Shown piece after piece: positions 16,226-25,329 of a DNA stretch of 64,000 nucleotides. The DNA lies in contig NZ_CP154262.1 in the NCBI RefSeq assembly GCF_039529835.1, forward strand, positions 2,356,001-2,420,000, given 5' to 3'. Numbering within the stretch: the first letter of the stretch is position 1; each line of letters begins with the position of its first letter. The notes beneath the pieces were generated by a model. The model did not search any database. It saw only the letters and a list, made by a program, of their open reading frames with translations, and was not told the origin of the DNA. A program made the translations under genes and the position numbers. The DNA is from Arthrobacter sp. TMP15 (GTDB taxonomy: Bacteria; Actinomycetota; Actinomycetes; Actinomycetales; Micrococcaceae).

Positions 16226-16693
16226 CCTGGGCACACCGAAGGCTGCTTCTACGAGCTGGTGACACCCTTTCAGAGAATGCCCGGGCCCGGTTGGAGACAG
16301 TCTTCACCACGGACGATCCGACCGGGAAACTCAAAGCAGCGTGGGAAGTCAAAGAACAAGTGCGGGTCTTGTTGCGAACTGCTTCCTTAGAAGATGCCGA
16401 GCTGGCCAAAGACCGCCTCGAAGAGTTGGTGCAAGCATCGAAGCAACCGGAGACGACCAGGGTTTGGCGGACCATTTGCCGGTGGTGGAAAGAGATCGAG
16501 GTCCTCATCGTCACCGGCGCCACTACCGGAAAAATCGAAGCGAACAACACCTCTATCAAACACATCAAACGAACGGCACGTGGCTACCGCAACCCCAACA
16601 ACTACACATCAGTTATTCTCTTGAGAAGTGCCGCCCGAACAACGGCATGACACTCAGCCCGGGAATCCGAATCCCCACGAACCACGGAGAGCC
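16226..16693 (+). pseudogene. ISL3 3' third with terminal repeat (fragment 6)
   Basis: The frame reads WAHRRLLLRAGDTLSENARAR, LEELVQASKQPETTRVW, EIEVLIVTGATTGKIEANN and ends at 16650 (RSAARTTA), with the terminal repeat ending at 16693. It is the closest relative of copy 2 (5106-5828). Everything 5' of the WAHR motif is missing; the join at about 16211-16226 carries a sequence shared with two other junctions. Confidence 0.8.
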
Positions 16694-16720
16694 ACCAAAG
16701 CACCCAAGCATGCACCAGAG

Positions 16721-16771
16721 ATTTCGCGAGCACTTCTCAAATGAGGCACGCACCCCATTTCGCGAGCACTT
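16721..16771. repeat. Direct repeat ATTTCGCGAGCACTT, two copies
   Basis: The 15-mer is found at 16721-16735 and 16757-16771, each followed by a short ATGAG-containing stretch. It lies between the ISL3 end and the 3' end of the heparinase-like gene. The origin is unknown; it could be a remnant of another element. Confidence 0.6.
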
Positions 16772-16817
16772 TAGATGAGTCTCGTCGGGCCCTTGACACA
16801 CACTCAAGTAGCCGGCA

Positions 16818-19523
16818 TCATTTCAATAAAACCCAGCGAGTGGTAAATGCATCCCTCGAAGAGCGATCATGGGTTTTTCTCAAAAAAACACGTACTCTAT
16901 ATCTACCCGCCGGTAAATTACTCCAAGAGTATCTGCGAAAGACGCCATAGGGCACCGTATTGACCACTTCACTTTCGAGATACAGCTTAAAGGAAACCTC
17001 TTCCCCCCCGAAACTATTTACTGTAAGGCTAATGGACGAGTTGCTGCCAGACGAACTGATTTGCGCCGAAGATACCTTGCCAGTTTCCTCCGAGTTCTCA
17101 TCGGAAGCTTTCTCTAGCAAATGAGTTGAAAGAAATTTTTGAAGTTCCCGTCCGAACACAGGACCAATTTCAGCATGGGGCAGTCCGGGGCGCACGTCAA
17201 GATCTACACTCTGGCTTTTGGCTGCCATATGCCGCACAAAAGGCAGAACGTGATTCTTGTAGTGGTGATCGCGTTCGCCAACTAGGATATGGATATTTGG
17301 AAACCTCTCGGCCTTGTTGGCCACATCAAATACCAAACAATCCAATAAAGCAATATCTTTGGAGCTAGTTCCACCAGTCATAAATTCTAAAATATTTGGG
17401 TGCGGTTTTTCCAAGAAACTTCCTATAAGTATCTGTGGCGCTCCAACGAAAACATTAGCGGCACCTGCTGTGATTCCGTGAATCAAAGCCGCGGTTCCGC
17501 CCTTAGATGATCCTACAGTGACTAGATTATCAACGGTCAGACCCAACTCATCCAATTTTGTCTCAATAAGATTCTGTGTAGCATCATAAATATATTTGTC
17601 ACCGTGGTCAGAATAGTAGTATGCACCCTGATCTCCAAAGTCATCAAGAATATATAGTATATTTGCAGGACAAGAATTTAGCGAAGAACGGTAGTTATAC
17701 GTAAAGTCACCCAAACCGCTTATAGCTGAGAATACGACAACCAGCAATCGGGACCCTTCTGAAGTCGTCGCAGGCGACATCGAATAGTTCAGACTGCACT
17801 TATCCTGAAACTTCTCCCAAATAGGTTCAACTTCCAGAAGCCCTCGATTAGTATAATTGAACGACTTAAGGCGAAACTTTGTTAGAATCTCAGCGCTTTT
17901 ACCTCCGAAGGACAGAACTATTGCATTATTCGGTTCCGCAACCCCAAAGGTTGGGCATCGCCATCCGATATAAGTAGGTTTTGTTTGCCCACAGTGCAAA
18001 CTAATTTTTAGAGGAATGTCTGAAGCCATCAGCGCATCCATAATTTTCACGCCTTCGTGAAACAGTTCAAATCCTTGACCATGTACTACCGGAACGACGT
18101 CAGGACCCAGATTCCAAATAAGTTCGTATTTTTGGCCAAATTCGGACTCTATAACGTCCAATAGATCAATCTGGGTTTCACCTTCAGCCTCAAAAATATT
18201 CACACTTCTACTATGCCGGGTACCATGTAGACGGCCAGTGACTCCTGTCACTGATAGCCTTTCTTTTCCACTGCCATTGTCAAACAAATGCACCGTATCT
18301 GCATGAGTGTCAGTACGACGCACACTTTTGCCATTAACCACCACATTATTGTGGGCATATTGCCCGTAAGCAAATAGTGTATGAGGATCCTTATAGTTAT
18401 AGCCGTGAGGCCCGGCCTCGGTCAGCAAGTCCACCCCTTGGCTTGTCAAGAGGAACGACAAGTCGTCAGAGTGCTTATGATAATCCGCGTTGTATGCAGC
18501 ATGGAAGTACGCAAAGGTAGCTCCCTTCTCCGTCCACGAAGACCTATATATGGCATAACCTGATGAAGGGAGAACTAACACTCTGTCCGACGGGACACTG
18601 CCGCGACGTCCACGTGTTGCGGCATATTCGAACTCTGGATCATCAAATAAATTCTGGGCGTACCAGGCTAAACTCTTTTGGGTAGTATCGCTGACGGGCG
18701 GAAATTTTCCCGATGGCATAACACTATGCGTCGCAAATATTGAGGCCCTGTTGAGTGTCGACGTTAGTATTTCGACGTCTGGATGGGAAATAAGTTCAAG
18801 AAGATCTCGATGCGATTTTAGTTGATGGCAAATCATAAGGTGATACGTAGGAGTATTTTCACGATGAACACCTTCCGATGTAAAACAATCCAGGAAGTAT
18901 GCCTTTATTCGGCTTTCGCCCAAGTTAAACAGAGAGTTTCTACATCTGTTATCGCGCCATGTTCCGAGTATGGAATAGTTGATGAGAGCGAGATCTTGAA
19001 ACATTCCATGATTATTTCCCGTCGAATGAAAATCTTCGCTCTCAAGTAGAGTTGCAGTATCATCGATAATACCTTGCAGGAGCAGAATCTTTTTATCCGT
19101 CAAGTAGGGAAGTGCGGCTTCTCTCACATTTAGAAGATTTATCAATCTCTGGGCAGTTGTCTCGTCATGGTAAGCCATAGTATTCACCGCAGGTCGCGAT
19201 GGATAGCGTGAATACCATTCAAGAATAATATCCGCAGCTGCGCCTGCCAAGCCGCCGGACGTATCAGTGCGGATTGATTCGGACCAATCACTAAAAAATA
19301 TGAACCCGTGCATGAAACGTGACCGAGCACGGTCAGATTCGTCCGTCCACATTTCCCCATCGTTATAAGGAATTTCCGGATGGCCTGGACGTTCGAAGGA
19401 CGCACTCATCCTGTAAGCGGTTACTCGTCCTCGTGAAAGACTGCTCTCTCCGGATGGAAGTCGACGCAGAACATAGCCTCGAAGCGCATCTAAGGGGATC
19501 TGATTATCTGAATGTTCGTGCAT
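16818..19523 (-). CDS. Heparinase II/III-like domain fused to an alpha/beta hydrolase
   Basis: The 901-residue protein has a polysaccharide-lyase-like N-terminal region: NNHGMFQD (170-177) and the beta-domain motif YHKHSDDLSF (348-357). Residues about 580-800 are an alpha/beta hydrolase with elbow VTVGSSKGGTAA (Ser673) and candidate partners Asp752 and His783. Residues 828-901 form a small C-terminal domain (GRYRVRVFLRKTHDRS). No signal peptide is seen, so it probably acts in the cytoplasm, where lyase-like proteins in polymer loci are thought to act on intermediates. ATG 19523 has no clear ribosome site. It follows the giant glycosyltransferase gene by 58 bases. A second, decayed copy lies at 12624-13239. 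Confidence 0.7.
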   Translation of the reverse strand: MHEHSDNQIPLDALRGYVLRRLPSGESSLSRGRVTAYRMSASFERPGHPEIPYNDGEMWTDESDRARSRFMHGFIFFSDWSESIRTDTSGGLAGAAADIILEWYSRYPSRPAVNTMAYHDETTAQRLINLLNVREAALPYLTDKKILLLQGIIDDTATLLESEDFHSTGNNHGMFQDLALINYSILGTWRDNRCRNSLFNLGESRIKAYFLDCFTSEGVHRENTPTYHLMICHQLKSHRDLLELISHPDVEILTSTLNRASIFATHSVMPSGKFPPVSDTTQKSLAWYAQNLFDDPEFEYAATRGRRGSVPSDRVLVLPSSGYAIYRSSWTEKGATFAYFHAAYNADYHKHSDDLSFLLTSQGVDLLTEAGPHGYNYKDPHTLFAYGQYAHNNVVVNGKSVRRTDTHADTVHLFDNGSGKERLSVTGVTGRLHGTRHSRSVNIFEAEGETQIDLLDVIESEFGQKYELIWNLGPDVVPVVHGQGFELFHEGVKIMDALMASDIPLKISLHCGQTKPTYIGWRCPTFGVAEPNNAIVLSFGGKSAEILTKFRLKSFNYTNRGLLEVEPIWEKFQDKCSLNYSMSPATTSEGSRLLVVVFSAISGLGDFTYNYRSSLNSCPANILYILDDFGDQGAYYYSDHGDKYIYDATQNLIETKLDELGLTVDNLVTVGSSKGGTAALIHGITAGAANVFVGAPQILIGSFLEKPHPNILEFMTGGTSSKDIALLDCLVFDVANKAERFPNIHILVGERDHHYKNHVLPFVRHMAAKSQSVDLDVRPGLPHAEIGPVFGRELQKFLSTHLLEKASDENSEETGKVSSAQISSSGSNSSISLTVNSFGGEEVSFKLYLESEVVNTVPYGVFRRYSWSNLPAGRYRVRVFLRKTHDRSSRDAFTTRWVLLK

Positions 19524-19581
19524 TGTGGGTCAGTTAAGCTTTCGTAGATAGTTTACTAATCAGCCAAGAAAGGATGTAATA

Positions 19582-22500
19582 TTAGCTAGTTCCGACAATC
19601 GTTTCTACGATTTTCTCTAGAACTATGGCTTGATCAAAGCTGGCCATGGCATAAGCCTTTGATAGTTCCGAAACACTCGTCCAGTTGTCGGGACTTGATG
19701 TCACAGCGCGAATGGACTGTGCCAGATCTGTGCTATCTGCAGATAGCCAATTCTCCGGATATATTTGGTCGGCACCTGACCATGCAAGACTCATTGGTAC
19801 AGCCCCTGAGGCGGCACCGTCAGCGAGAGTCAAATGAAATGATTCGAAATTACTAACGGATAGAGCTATACCGATTTTCCGGTACCATTCTGACATATCA
19901 TTGCCATGCCCATCGAAATGGACCGCACCTTTTAGTAAAGGGTCTTTTTGAATACGAGCAAACTGTTCGTCATAGAACTTCATTTCCTCTGGTCGGTCGG
20001 ACATCCAGGGATAATCCTCAGGGAGTTTTCCTTTTATATATAGCTTGAAGCGATCATCTTTAGCACGCAGATCTGTGAGGACGTCAAGGGCAATGTCGAG
20101 CCTTTTCCTCTCGGGTATTATTCCGACGAGACCGAGGTTGAAACGTACATCTCCAATTTTATCCATTGCAAGGGAATTTATATCCACGTAGTTCGGTATA
20201 ACAGTGGCTATTGACCCAGGGATTCCATGATCTCTAATGGCCACATCGGCGATATGTTGGCCAACAAAGATCACGGACTCTACGTTAGTGTAATTAATTT
20301 TATCCAAATATTTCGTTGACAGCTCTTGCAGATGCAAACGCGTTACGAGTCGTTGATTCGGATTTTTATTATCCGCATACCATACCGCATTGCCGAGCGT
20401 CCACTCGCAGAAGACGACGTCTGCATCTTTTAAGAGCTCCAGACTAAGGGTCTCGTTGTGACCACTGTGGCCTGTCCACTGATCGATACTTACCTTGTGT
20501 CCGAGTCCCTGAAGCCGACGTATTATGCCGCCAGCGAACTTGAGGTCATGTCCGGCAATAAGAATATGCATTTTACGAGCTGTTGTACCTCCGATTGCGC
20601 CAGCTTCGGCAAGCGGGATAGCGTTGCTAGGACGCCTAAGAACCAGCGACCCCTCGGCATCAGCGTCGGTGGCCATCAGCGCCGTAGAGCCATCTTCGGC
20701 CTCTGCAAGTTGAGCCATTCCCAAGCCTGGCAAATTCAAGTCTTTCGACGACGCACTGATGACTCGCCATGTGCCGAATCTAACCGCTGAAAGGAGGTCT
20801 TCAAAGTAGGTCCTATCTATCGGTTCGGTGCCCATCGCAGCCACCCACTTCAATCCTTGTATCCGTGCTCTCGTTAATGCTTCGGCATTGGACTCGACCC
20901 TTGTAGCCAGCCATCCTTGTGGGATGGAAGATGCCTCACCGACAAAGAAGATCTCTGTTGGCAGCACTGTCTGCATCTCCAGTGACGCTATTACCTCCGA
21001 ATTCAGTTCCGTGACATACACACCATATTTAGCTGGCTCTGGTGCCAACACTTTCAGACCCGCGGTTCGGAGTGCGCAGGCCAGCCTGTGGGCCGCTGTG
21101 TGCGATCTATGAACAAGCCGGTAAGTTAGCCAGGTATCTCGCAGCCTTGACTCTTCGTCTTGCATCCATTGTTGTATGAGGAGTTCGGCATCTCCCTTGG
21201 TTCGTATTACAGGAACTATACCGGCAAAAACATCTTCTACCCCGCAGCCTTGCCCGCTGATGACGGCACCACCTGATGCAGCGATCTCCATGACTCGTCT
21301 GGAGAACATGGTGGGTGAATCGGCTACCGAGTTGACGTTGATGTGCACAGGGTGGGCCTTGTAAGCCTCCACCATGTCCGCGTAGTCAAGGCCGCCCCGA
21401 ACATAGCCCGATAGGTGGTCGGGGAAATGGTATGGGCTATCAGGGTTTAAATGTTGCCTATCATAAATGGATAGGCCTTGGCTGCTTGCGGCACTCAATA
21501 GCTTTGAGAGTTCTACTGAGCGAGCGGCAAAACGATCCCCATAGTAGGAGCCGGCATAGTTGACAGTGTGGTCGTATGCTCTCTTACTCGGCAGAATATT
21601 GTGGAATTTTGGCTGGGCATAGAACGGCAGTGAAGAAACAGTTTTCTGGCTCTCACCAGCATTATCCATATAGGCGCTAATGCATGAAGCATCTGTGGTG
21701 AAAACGTGATCGAAGTACTTTGATGTTTTACGAAAACGGTTGAAATGTACCGGATCTTCCTTATTCCAAAAAATAGTTGGAACTTGCATTTCATTAGCCC
21801 ATTTAATAATACTCTTGAGTTCATCAAACTTTTCATCGCTGTAGAAGCCGACTTTTTGTTTCCATAGTCCGTCGATTCCATCCCATGCCGATTCGACAAA
21901 CAGAGCATCAATTGGCTGGCCTGATAATTGGGCATGCCAAGTATCTGGCCGTAGAACTATGAGGTCAGCTTCAGGTCTGAGGCCCTCTAGGGTGAATTGG
22001 TCGGAAATGATCGCTATCTTGAGCTGTTCTAGCGCCACTCCTGGCTCTAAGGAACTATATTGCAGCCTCGCCTCACGATGCGCACGAGCGGCAATGGTTC
22101 CAGCTTGACGCCAAGTTCGCTCGCGTAACGTCCAGAGCCGGGCACGTCGTCCGACTGACTGCAACAGTGACGGATCGTCAATCAGGGTAGTTATGGCCGT
22201 TACCAAAGAGTTGACATCTCCAGGAGTGGTTAGCAGCGCCCTTTCGTTGGCCCTTCCCGCCAGTTCTCGCATAGGTGAGAGATCACCGAGGATCATAACC
22301 TTACCGCAGGCCATCGCCTCCAATGGCTTCAAAGGGGAGACCATTTCAGTTACCGGTAGCCTCCTCCGTGGGCAAGGCATAATGTCAAATAAGCTTATAT
22401 AAGCAGGAACTTCAGAACTCGCTACTCGTCCAGTAAAGAAGACACTTTCCGTTATACCTAGCTGCTTTGTCTGCTCTTTCAAGTTCATTAGCTCAGGTCC

Positions 22501-24042
22501 GTCACCAACGATCATGAGAACAGCATTTATTCCATTTCCGCGAAGAACGCCAATCGATGCAACGATATCTGCGACACCTTCATACGCCACCAAGCTACCC
22601 GCGTACCCCAAAATAATTGCTTCACTATCAATGCTATGTTTGTCGCGTAGGTTGGAGTCTGGCGGCATTGGCGCAAAGATATCCGTGTCAACAGCGTTCT
22701 GTAACAGCGAAATCCTGGCTTCAGTTACACCCCGAGTTACAAGTTCTGCACGAACTTCACGTGTGATAGCCAAGACCACATCAGCATTGGACGCCACCAA
22801 GGTCTCCATGGCTGAAGCCAGTTTGTATCGATCCGATTCACCCCACCAAGTCCTATGCGATAGCTCGGTAATTTCCCATAGCCCCCGAACTTCGTATACG
22901 AACGGGACACCCATTCGGCGTGCAGCGATAAGTGCAGGCAGCGACGTAACGTAATTGGACGCGGCATGGACAAGCGAGACACGATTTCTTTGAGCTTCGC
23001 GAACGAAAACGTCTGTGGACTCTGCCAGATACTGGTCGATACGATCTGCGGTCCAGCTGGGACCGGGGTTAAATACATGGGTTACACCGCCAATCTGTTC
23101 TTCGCACCTTCGGGCTAACGGAACAGGGATATCTACTTTAGAATCCCATGGATAGCCAGGGCGCGCCACGACGACAACTTCTTCACCCGAGGATTGTAGT
23201 CCTTGGGTCAGACCGGAAGTTCGGGTGGAATAACCATTACTGTTGTACTTGCCAGTGCTGTGGGCGCAGTACATTATTCTTCCGCGTTCGGCGAGGTATC
23301 CAATGTTGGACTGACGCGGTGGCAGGCTTGGCGGTTTCTCGAGAAGTGAAGCCTGACCCTTGATATTATCAAGTACCTTTTGCTCCTGAGTAGACACTCC
23401 AGTGAGCAGCTCCGCATGAGTATCTATGAATGCCGCTGGACGTTTCAAAGATCCACAAGTGAAATAGTCAAAGTAGATCACCCGTATTGCGTTACCCTTG
23501 GACGGAGCGAGCTGAAATGTCCTTATCAACGCAAGGTAGCTGACTTCGACGGACTGGGCATCGGGCTCTGTAGCCGCGCTTGATGGTGCAGCACGTATAA
23601 GTGCTCCATTGCTATCTGAAGCGTTATCACTTCTCCCACTCAACACTAGTTGAGCATCTCCGGGTTGAGCTTTCCATTGAACATTTTGTTTTAGCGCGCT
23701 AGACACTGATCGGGGCGCCTGTCTCAGGATCCGTATAGGACGGCTGATAGCCCGCCCCATACGGATGCTTTTAGAATTACGAAGTGCTGCTAAAGAAGAC
23801 TTAAGCCTGACAATTTCCGCGGTCGCCGACTCAGAAATAAGGCGGTATTGGTCGTGATTGCGTCTCATGGCCGTCAGATCACGTTTTAGGGCTTTCGCTT
23901 CATTTTCCCTGACTTTAAGCTGCGCCAAAGCCCCCTCATACTTGAGAATCAGTGAATCCAGGTCCTTGCCATGTTTCTTACGCTTAGCCAACTGAAGGGC
24001 TGATATCCGTGCTTCTTCGTCGTCGTGCTTCATTCGTTCCAT
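19582..24042 (-). CDS. Giant multi-domain glycosyltransferase (GT4, CgeB-like, degenerate GT2, GT-B)
   Basis: The protein has 1486 residues. Residues 1-95 are a charged coiled coil. A full GT4 domain spans about 255-650 (LIAARRMGVPFVYEVRG; GYAGSLVAYEGVADIV; SPLKPLEAMACGK). A CgeB-like domain spans 673-998 (FWNKEDPVHFNRF; DSPTMFSRRVMEIAASGG). A GT2 remnant without DxD spans 1005-1100. A second GT-B module spans 1157-1480 (ILIAGHDLKFAGGII; FESFHLTLADGAASGAVP). These are the modules of the 1473-residue protein in a different order. It lies 26 bases after the dehydrogenase gene in the same operon. Translation starts at ATG 24042 or 24033. It should add several sugars to the surface polymer; donors and linkages are unknown. 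Confidence 0.8.
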   Translation of the reverse strand: MERMKHDDEEARISALQLAKRKKHGKDLDSLILKYEGALAQLKVRENEAKALKRDLTAMRRNHDQYRLISESATAEIVRLKSSLAALRNSKSIRMGRAISRPIRILRQAPRSVSSALKQNVQWKAQPGDAQLVLSGRSDNASDSNGALIRAAPSSAATEPDAQSVEVSYLALIRTFQLAPSKGNAIRVIYFDYFTCGSLKRPAAFIDTHAELLTGVSTQEQKVLDNIKGQASLLEKPPSLPPRQSNIGYLAERGRIMYCAHSTGKYNSNGYSTRTSGLTQGLQSSGEEVVVVARPGYPWDSKVDIPVPLARRCEEQIGGVTHVFNPGPSWTADRIDQYLAESTDVFVREAQRNRVSLVHAASNYVTSLPALIAARRMGVPFVYEVRGLWEITELSHRTWWGESDRYKLASAMETLVASNADVVLAITREVRAELVTRGVTEARISLLQNAVDTDIFAPMPPDSNLRDKHSIDSEAIILGYAGSLVAYEGVADIVASIGVLRGNGINAVLMIVGDGPELMNLKEQTKQLGITESVFFTGRVASSEVPAYISLFDIMPCPRRRLPVTEMVSPLKPLEAMACGKVMILGDLSPMRELAGRANERALLTTPGDVNSLVTAITTLIDDPSLLQSVGRRARLWTLRERTWRQAGTIAARAHREARLQYSSLEPGVALEQLKIAIISDQFTLEGLRPEADLIVLRPDTWHAQLSGQPIDALFVESAWDGIDGLWKQKVGFYSDEKFDELKSIIKWANEMQVPTIFWNKEDPVHFNRFRKTSKYFDHVFTTDASCISAYMDNAGESQKTVSSLPFYAQPKFHNILPSKRAYDHTVNYAGSYYGDRFAARSVELSKLLSAASSQGLSIYDRQHLNPDSPYHFPDHLSGYVRGGLDYADMVEAYKAHPVHINVNSVADSPTMFSRRVMEIAASGGAVISGQGCGVEDVFAGIVPVIRTKGDAELLIQQWMQDEESRLRDTWLTYRLVHRSHTAAHRLACALRTAGLKVLAPEPAKYGVYVTELNSEVIASLEMQTVLPTEIFFVGEASSIPQGWLATRVESNAEALTRARIQGLKWVAAMGTEPIDRTYFEDLLSAVRFGTWRVISASSKDLNLPGLGMAQLAEAEDGSTALMATDADAEGSLVLRRPSNAIPLAEAGAIGGTTARKMHILIAGHDLKFAGGIIRRLQGLGHKVSIDQWTGHSGHNETLSLELLKDADVVFCEWTLGNAVWYADNKNPNQRLVTRLHLQELSTKYLDKINYTNVESVIFVGQHIADVAIRDHGIPGSIATVIPNYVDINSLAMDKIGDVRFNLGLVGIIPERKRLDIALDVLTDLRAKDDRFKLYIKGKLPEDYPWMSDRPEEMKFYDEQFARIQKDPLLKGAVHFDGHGNDMSEWYRKIGIALSVSNFESFHLTLADGAASGAVPMSLAWSGADQIYPENWLSADSTDLAQSIRAVTSSPDNWTSVSELSKAYAMASFDQAIVLEKIVETIVGTS

Positions 24043-24068
24043 CCCTAGAGCAGTATTAGACGATTAAA

Positions 24069-25322
24069 CTACGACTTCCAGATACCACGAGTATCAACTA
24101 CCGGAACTTTTGCATGTGCAGACTTATCAACGGCCTTGAATACCTCATGGTCGACCAGCACGACGATAACGTCAGCTTGTGCAAGTGCTGATTCCAAAGG
24201 TGTGAGGAAGACGTTCTCCAACTGCATCAGTGACTTAGGCAGCTGCTTAACATGCGGCTCCACGACCAGCAGAGTCGCGGAATCCAGTTTCCGACTCAGT
24301 TCCTGGGTTATCAATACGGCTGGTGACTCACGCAGATCATCAATATTGGCTTTAAATGCAAGTCCCAGCACAGCTATTTTTGCATCAGAAAGGTCCCCAG
24401 CCAACTGAACAGCCTGTTCAACAACCCAGGCTGGTTTAGAGTCATTAGTGTTCCGGGCCTGCCGAATCAGATTAGCTTCCTCAGGCGCTGCTGACACTAT
24501 AAACCATGGGTCTACTGCGATGCAGTGCCCGCCAACACCAGGCCCCGGCTGAAGGATATTGACCCGAGGATGGTGATTAGCCAAACGTATTAGTTCCCAA
24601 ACGTCTATTCCCAATTTATCGGAAATAACAGACAGCTCATTGGCGAAAGCGATATTCACATCACGAAAAGAATTTTCGACCAATTTAGCCATTTCCGCTG
24701 TAGCTGCATCAGTCGTCAGTAATTCACCCTGACAAAAGGCAGCATAAAGATCCCTGGCCCGCGAAGCAGCCTCAGCAGTGAGTCCACCAATAATCCTGTC
24801 ATTGGTAACCATCTCAACCATGATCCGCCCTGGCAGCACTCTCTCAGGGCAGTGAGCCACATGGACAACTGCCTTGCCGTCGTCTGGGTTCAGACTCAGA
24901 TCGGGCCGTAGCTCGATTAAGTACTCCCCCAGCATCTTTGTGGTGCCCGGGGGGGATGTTGACTCCAAAATAACCAGTTCACCACCGACCAGCTTTGGAG
25001 CTATACCTTCGGCTGCAGCCCGAATGTACTTTCCATCCATAGTCTTGTCCGAAAGGAAGGGCGTGGGCACCGCTACAATGTATACTTCCGCCTGAGGCGT
25101 CAGCAATGACGCCGAGAGTTTTCCATTGCTGACCGCCCCGGCGACGAAGCCACCTAAATCAGGTTCGACGAACGGAACCTCGCCTCGGTTGACAGCGTCC
25201 ACATTTCTCGGGTTGACGTCGACTCCAACAACTTGGACCCCATGGCTGGCCAAAATAGCCGCGGTTGGCAGTCCTATGTAGCCCAAACCAATGACTGCAA
25301 CTTTACTAATTGAACTTAACAT
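24069..25322 (-). CDS. wecC: UDP-N-acetyl-D-mannosaminuronate dehydrogenase-like enzyme
   Basis: The 417-residue protein belongs to the UDP-glucose/GDP-mannose dehydrogenase family. The NAD-binding motif is VIGLGYIGLPT (10-20), followed by ILESTSPPGTT (118-128), CPERVLPG (158-165) and the catalytic-cysteine block PGVGGHCIAVDPWF (Cys267). The HCIAVDPWF form and the overall length fit WecC, which oxidises UDP-ManNAc to UDP-ManNAcA with NAD. I chose ATG 25322 (AGGGGAAG directly upstream) over the longer frame from 25376, which would overlap the previous gene. No UDP-GlcNAc 2-epimerase is in the window, so the substrate is inferred. It points to a uronic acid in the polymer. Confidence 0.85.
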   Translation of the reverse strand: MLSSISKVAVIGLGYIGLPTAAILASHGVQVVGVDVNPRNVDAVNRGEVPFVEPDLGGFVAGAVSNGKLSASLLTPQAEVYIVAVPTPFLSDKTMDGKYIRAAAEGIAPKLVGGELVILESTSPPGTTKMLGEYLIELRPDLSLNPDDGKAVVHVAHCPERVLPGRIMVEMVTNDRIIGGLTAEAASRARDLYAAFCQGELLTTDAATAEMAKLVENSFRDVNIAFANELSVISDKLGIDVWELIRLANHHPRVNILQPGPGVGGHCIAVDPWFIVSAAPEEANLIRQARNTNDSKPAWVVEQAVQLAGDLSDAKIAVLGLAFKANIDDLRESPAVLITQELSRKLDSATLLVVEPHVKQLPKSLMQLENVFLTPLESALAQADVIVVLVDHEVFKAVDKSAHAKVPVVDTRGIWKS

Positions 25323-25329
25323 TCTTCCC

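Noticed and set aside
16721-16771. Possible CRISPR-like repeat
   Set aside because: Only two copies of a 15-mer with a 21-base spacer, and no cas genes; it is a simple direct repeat.
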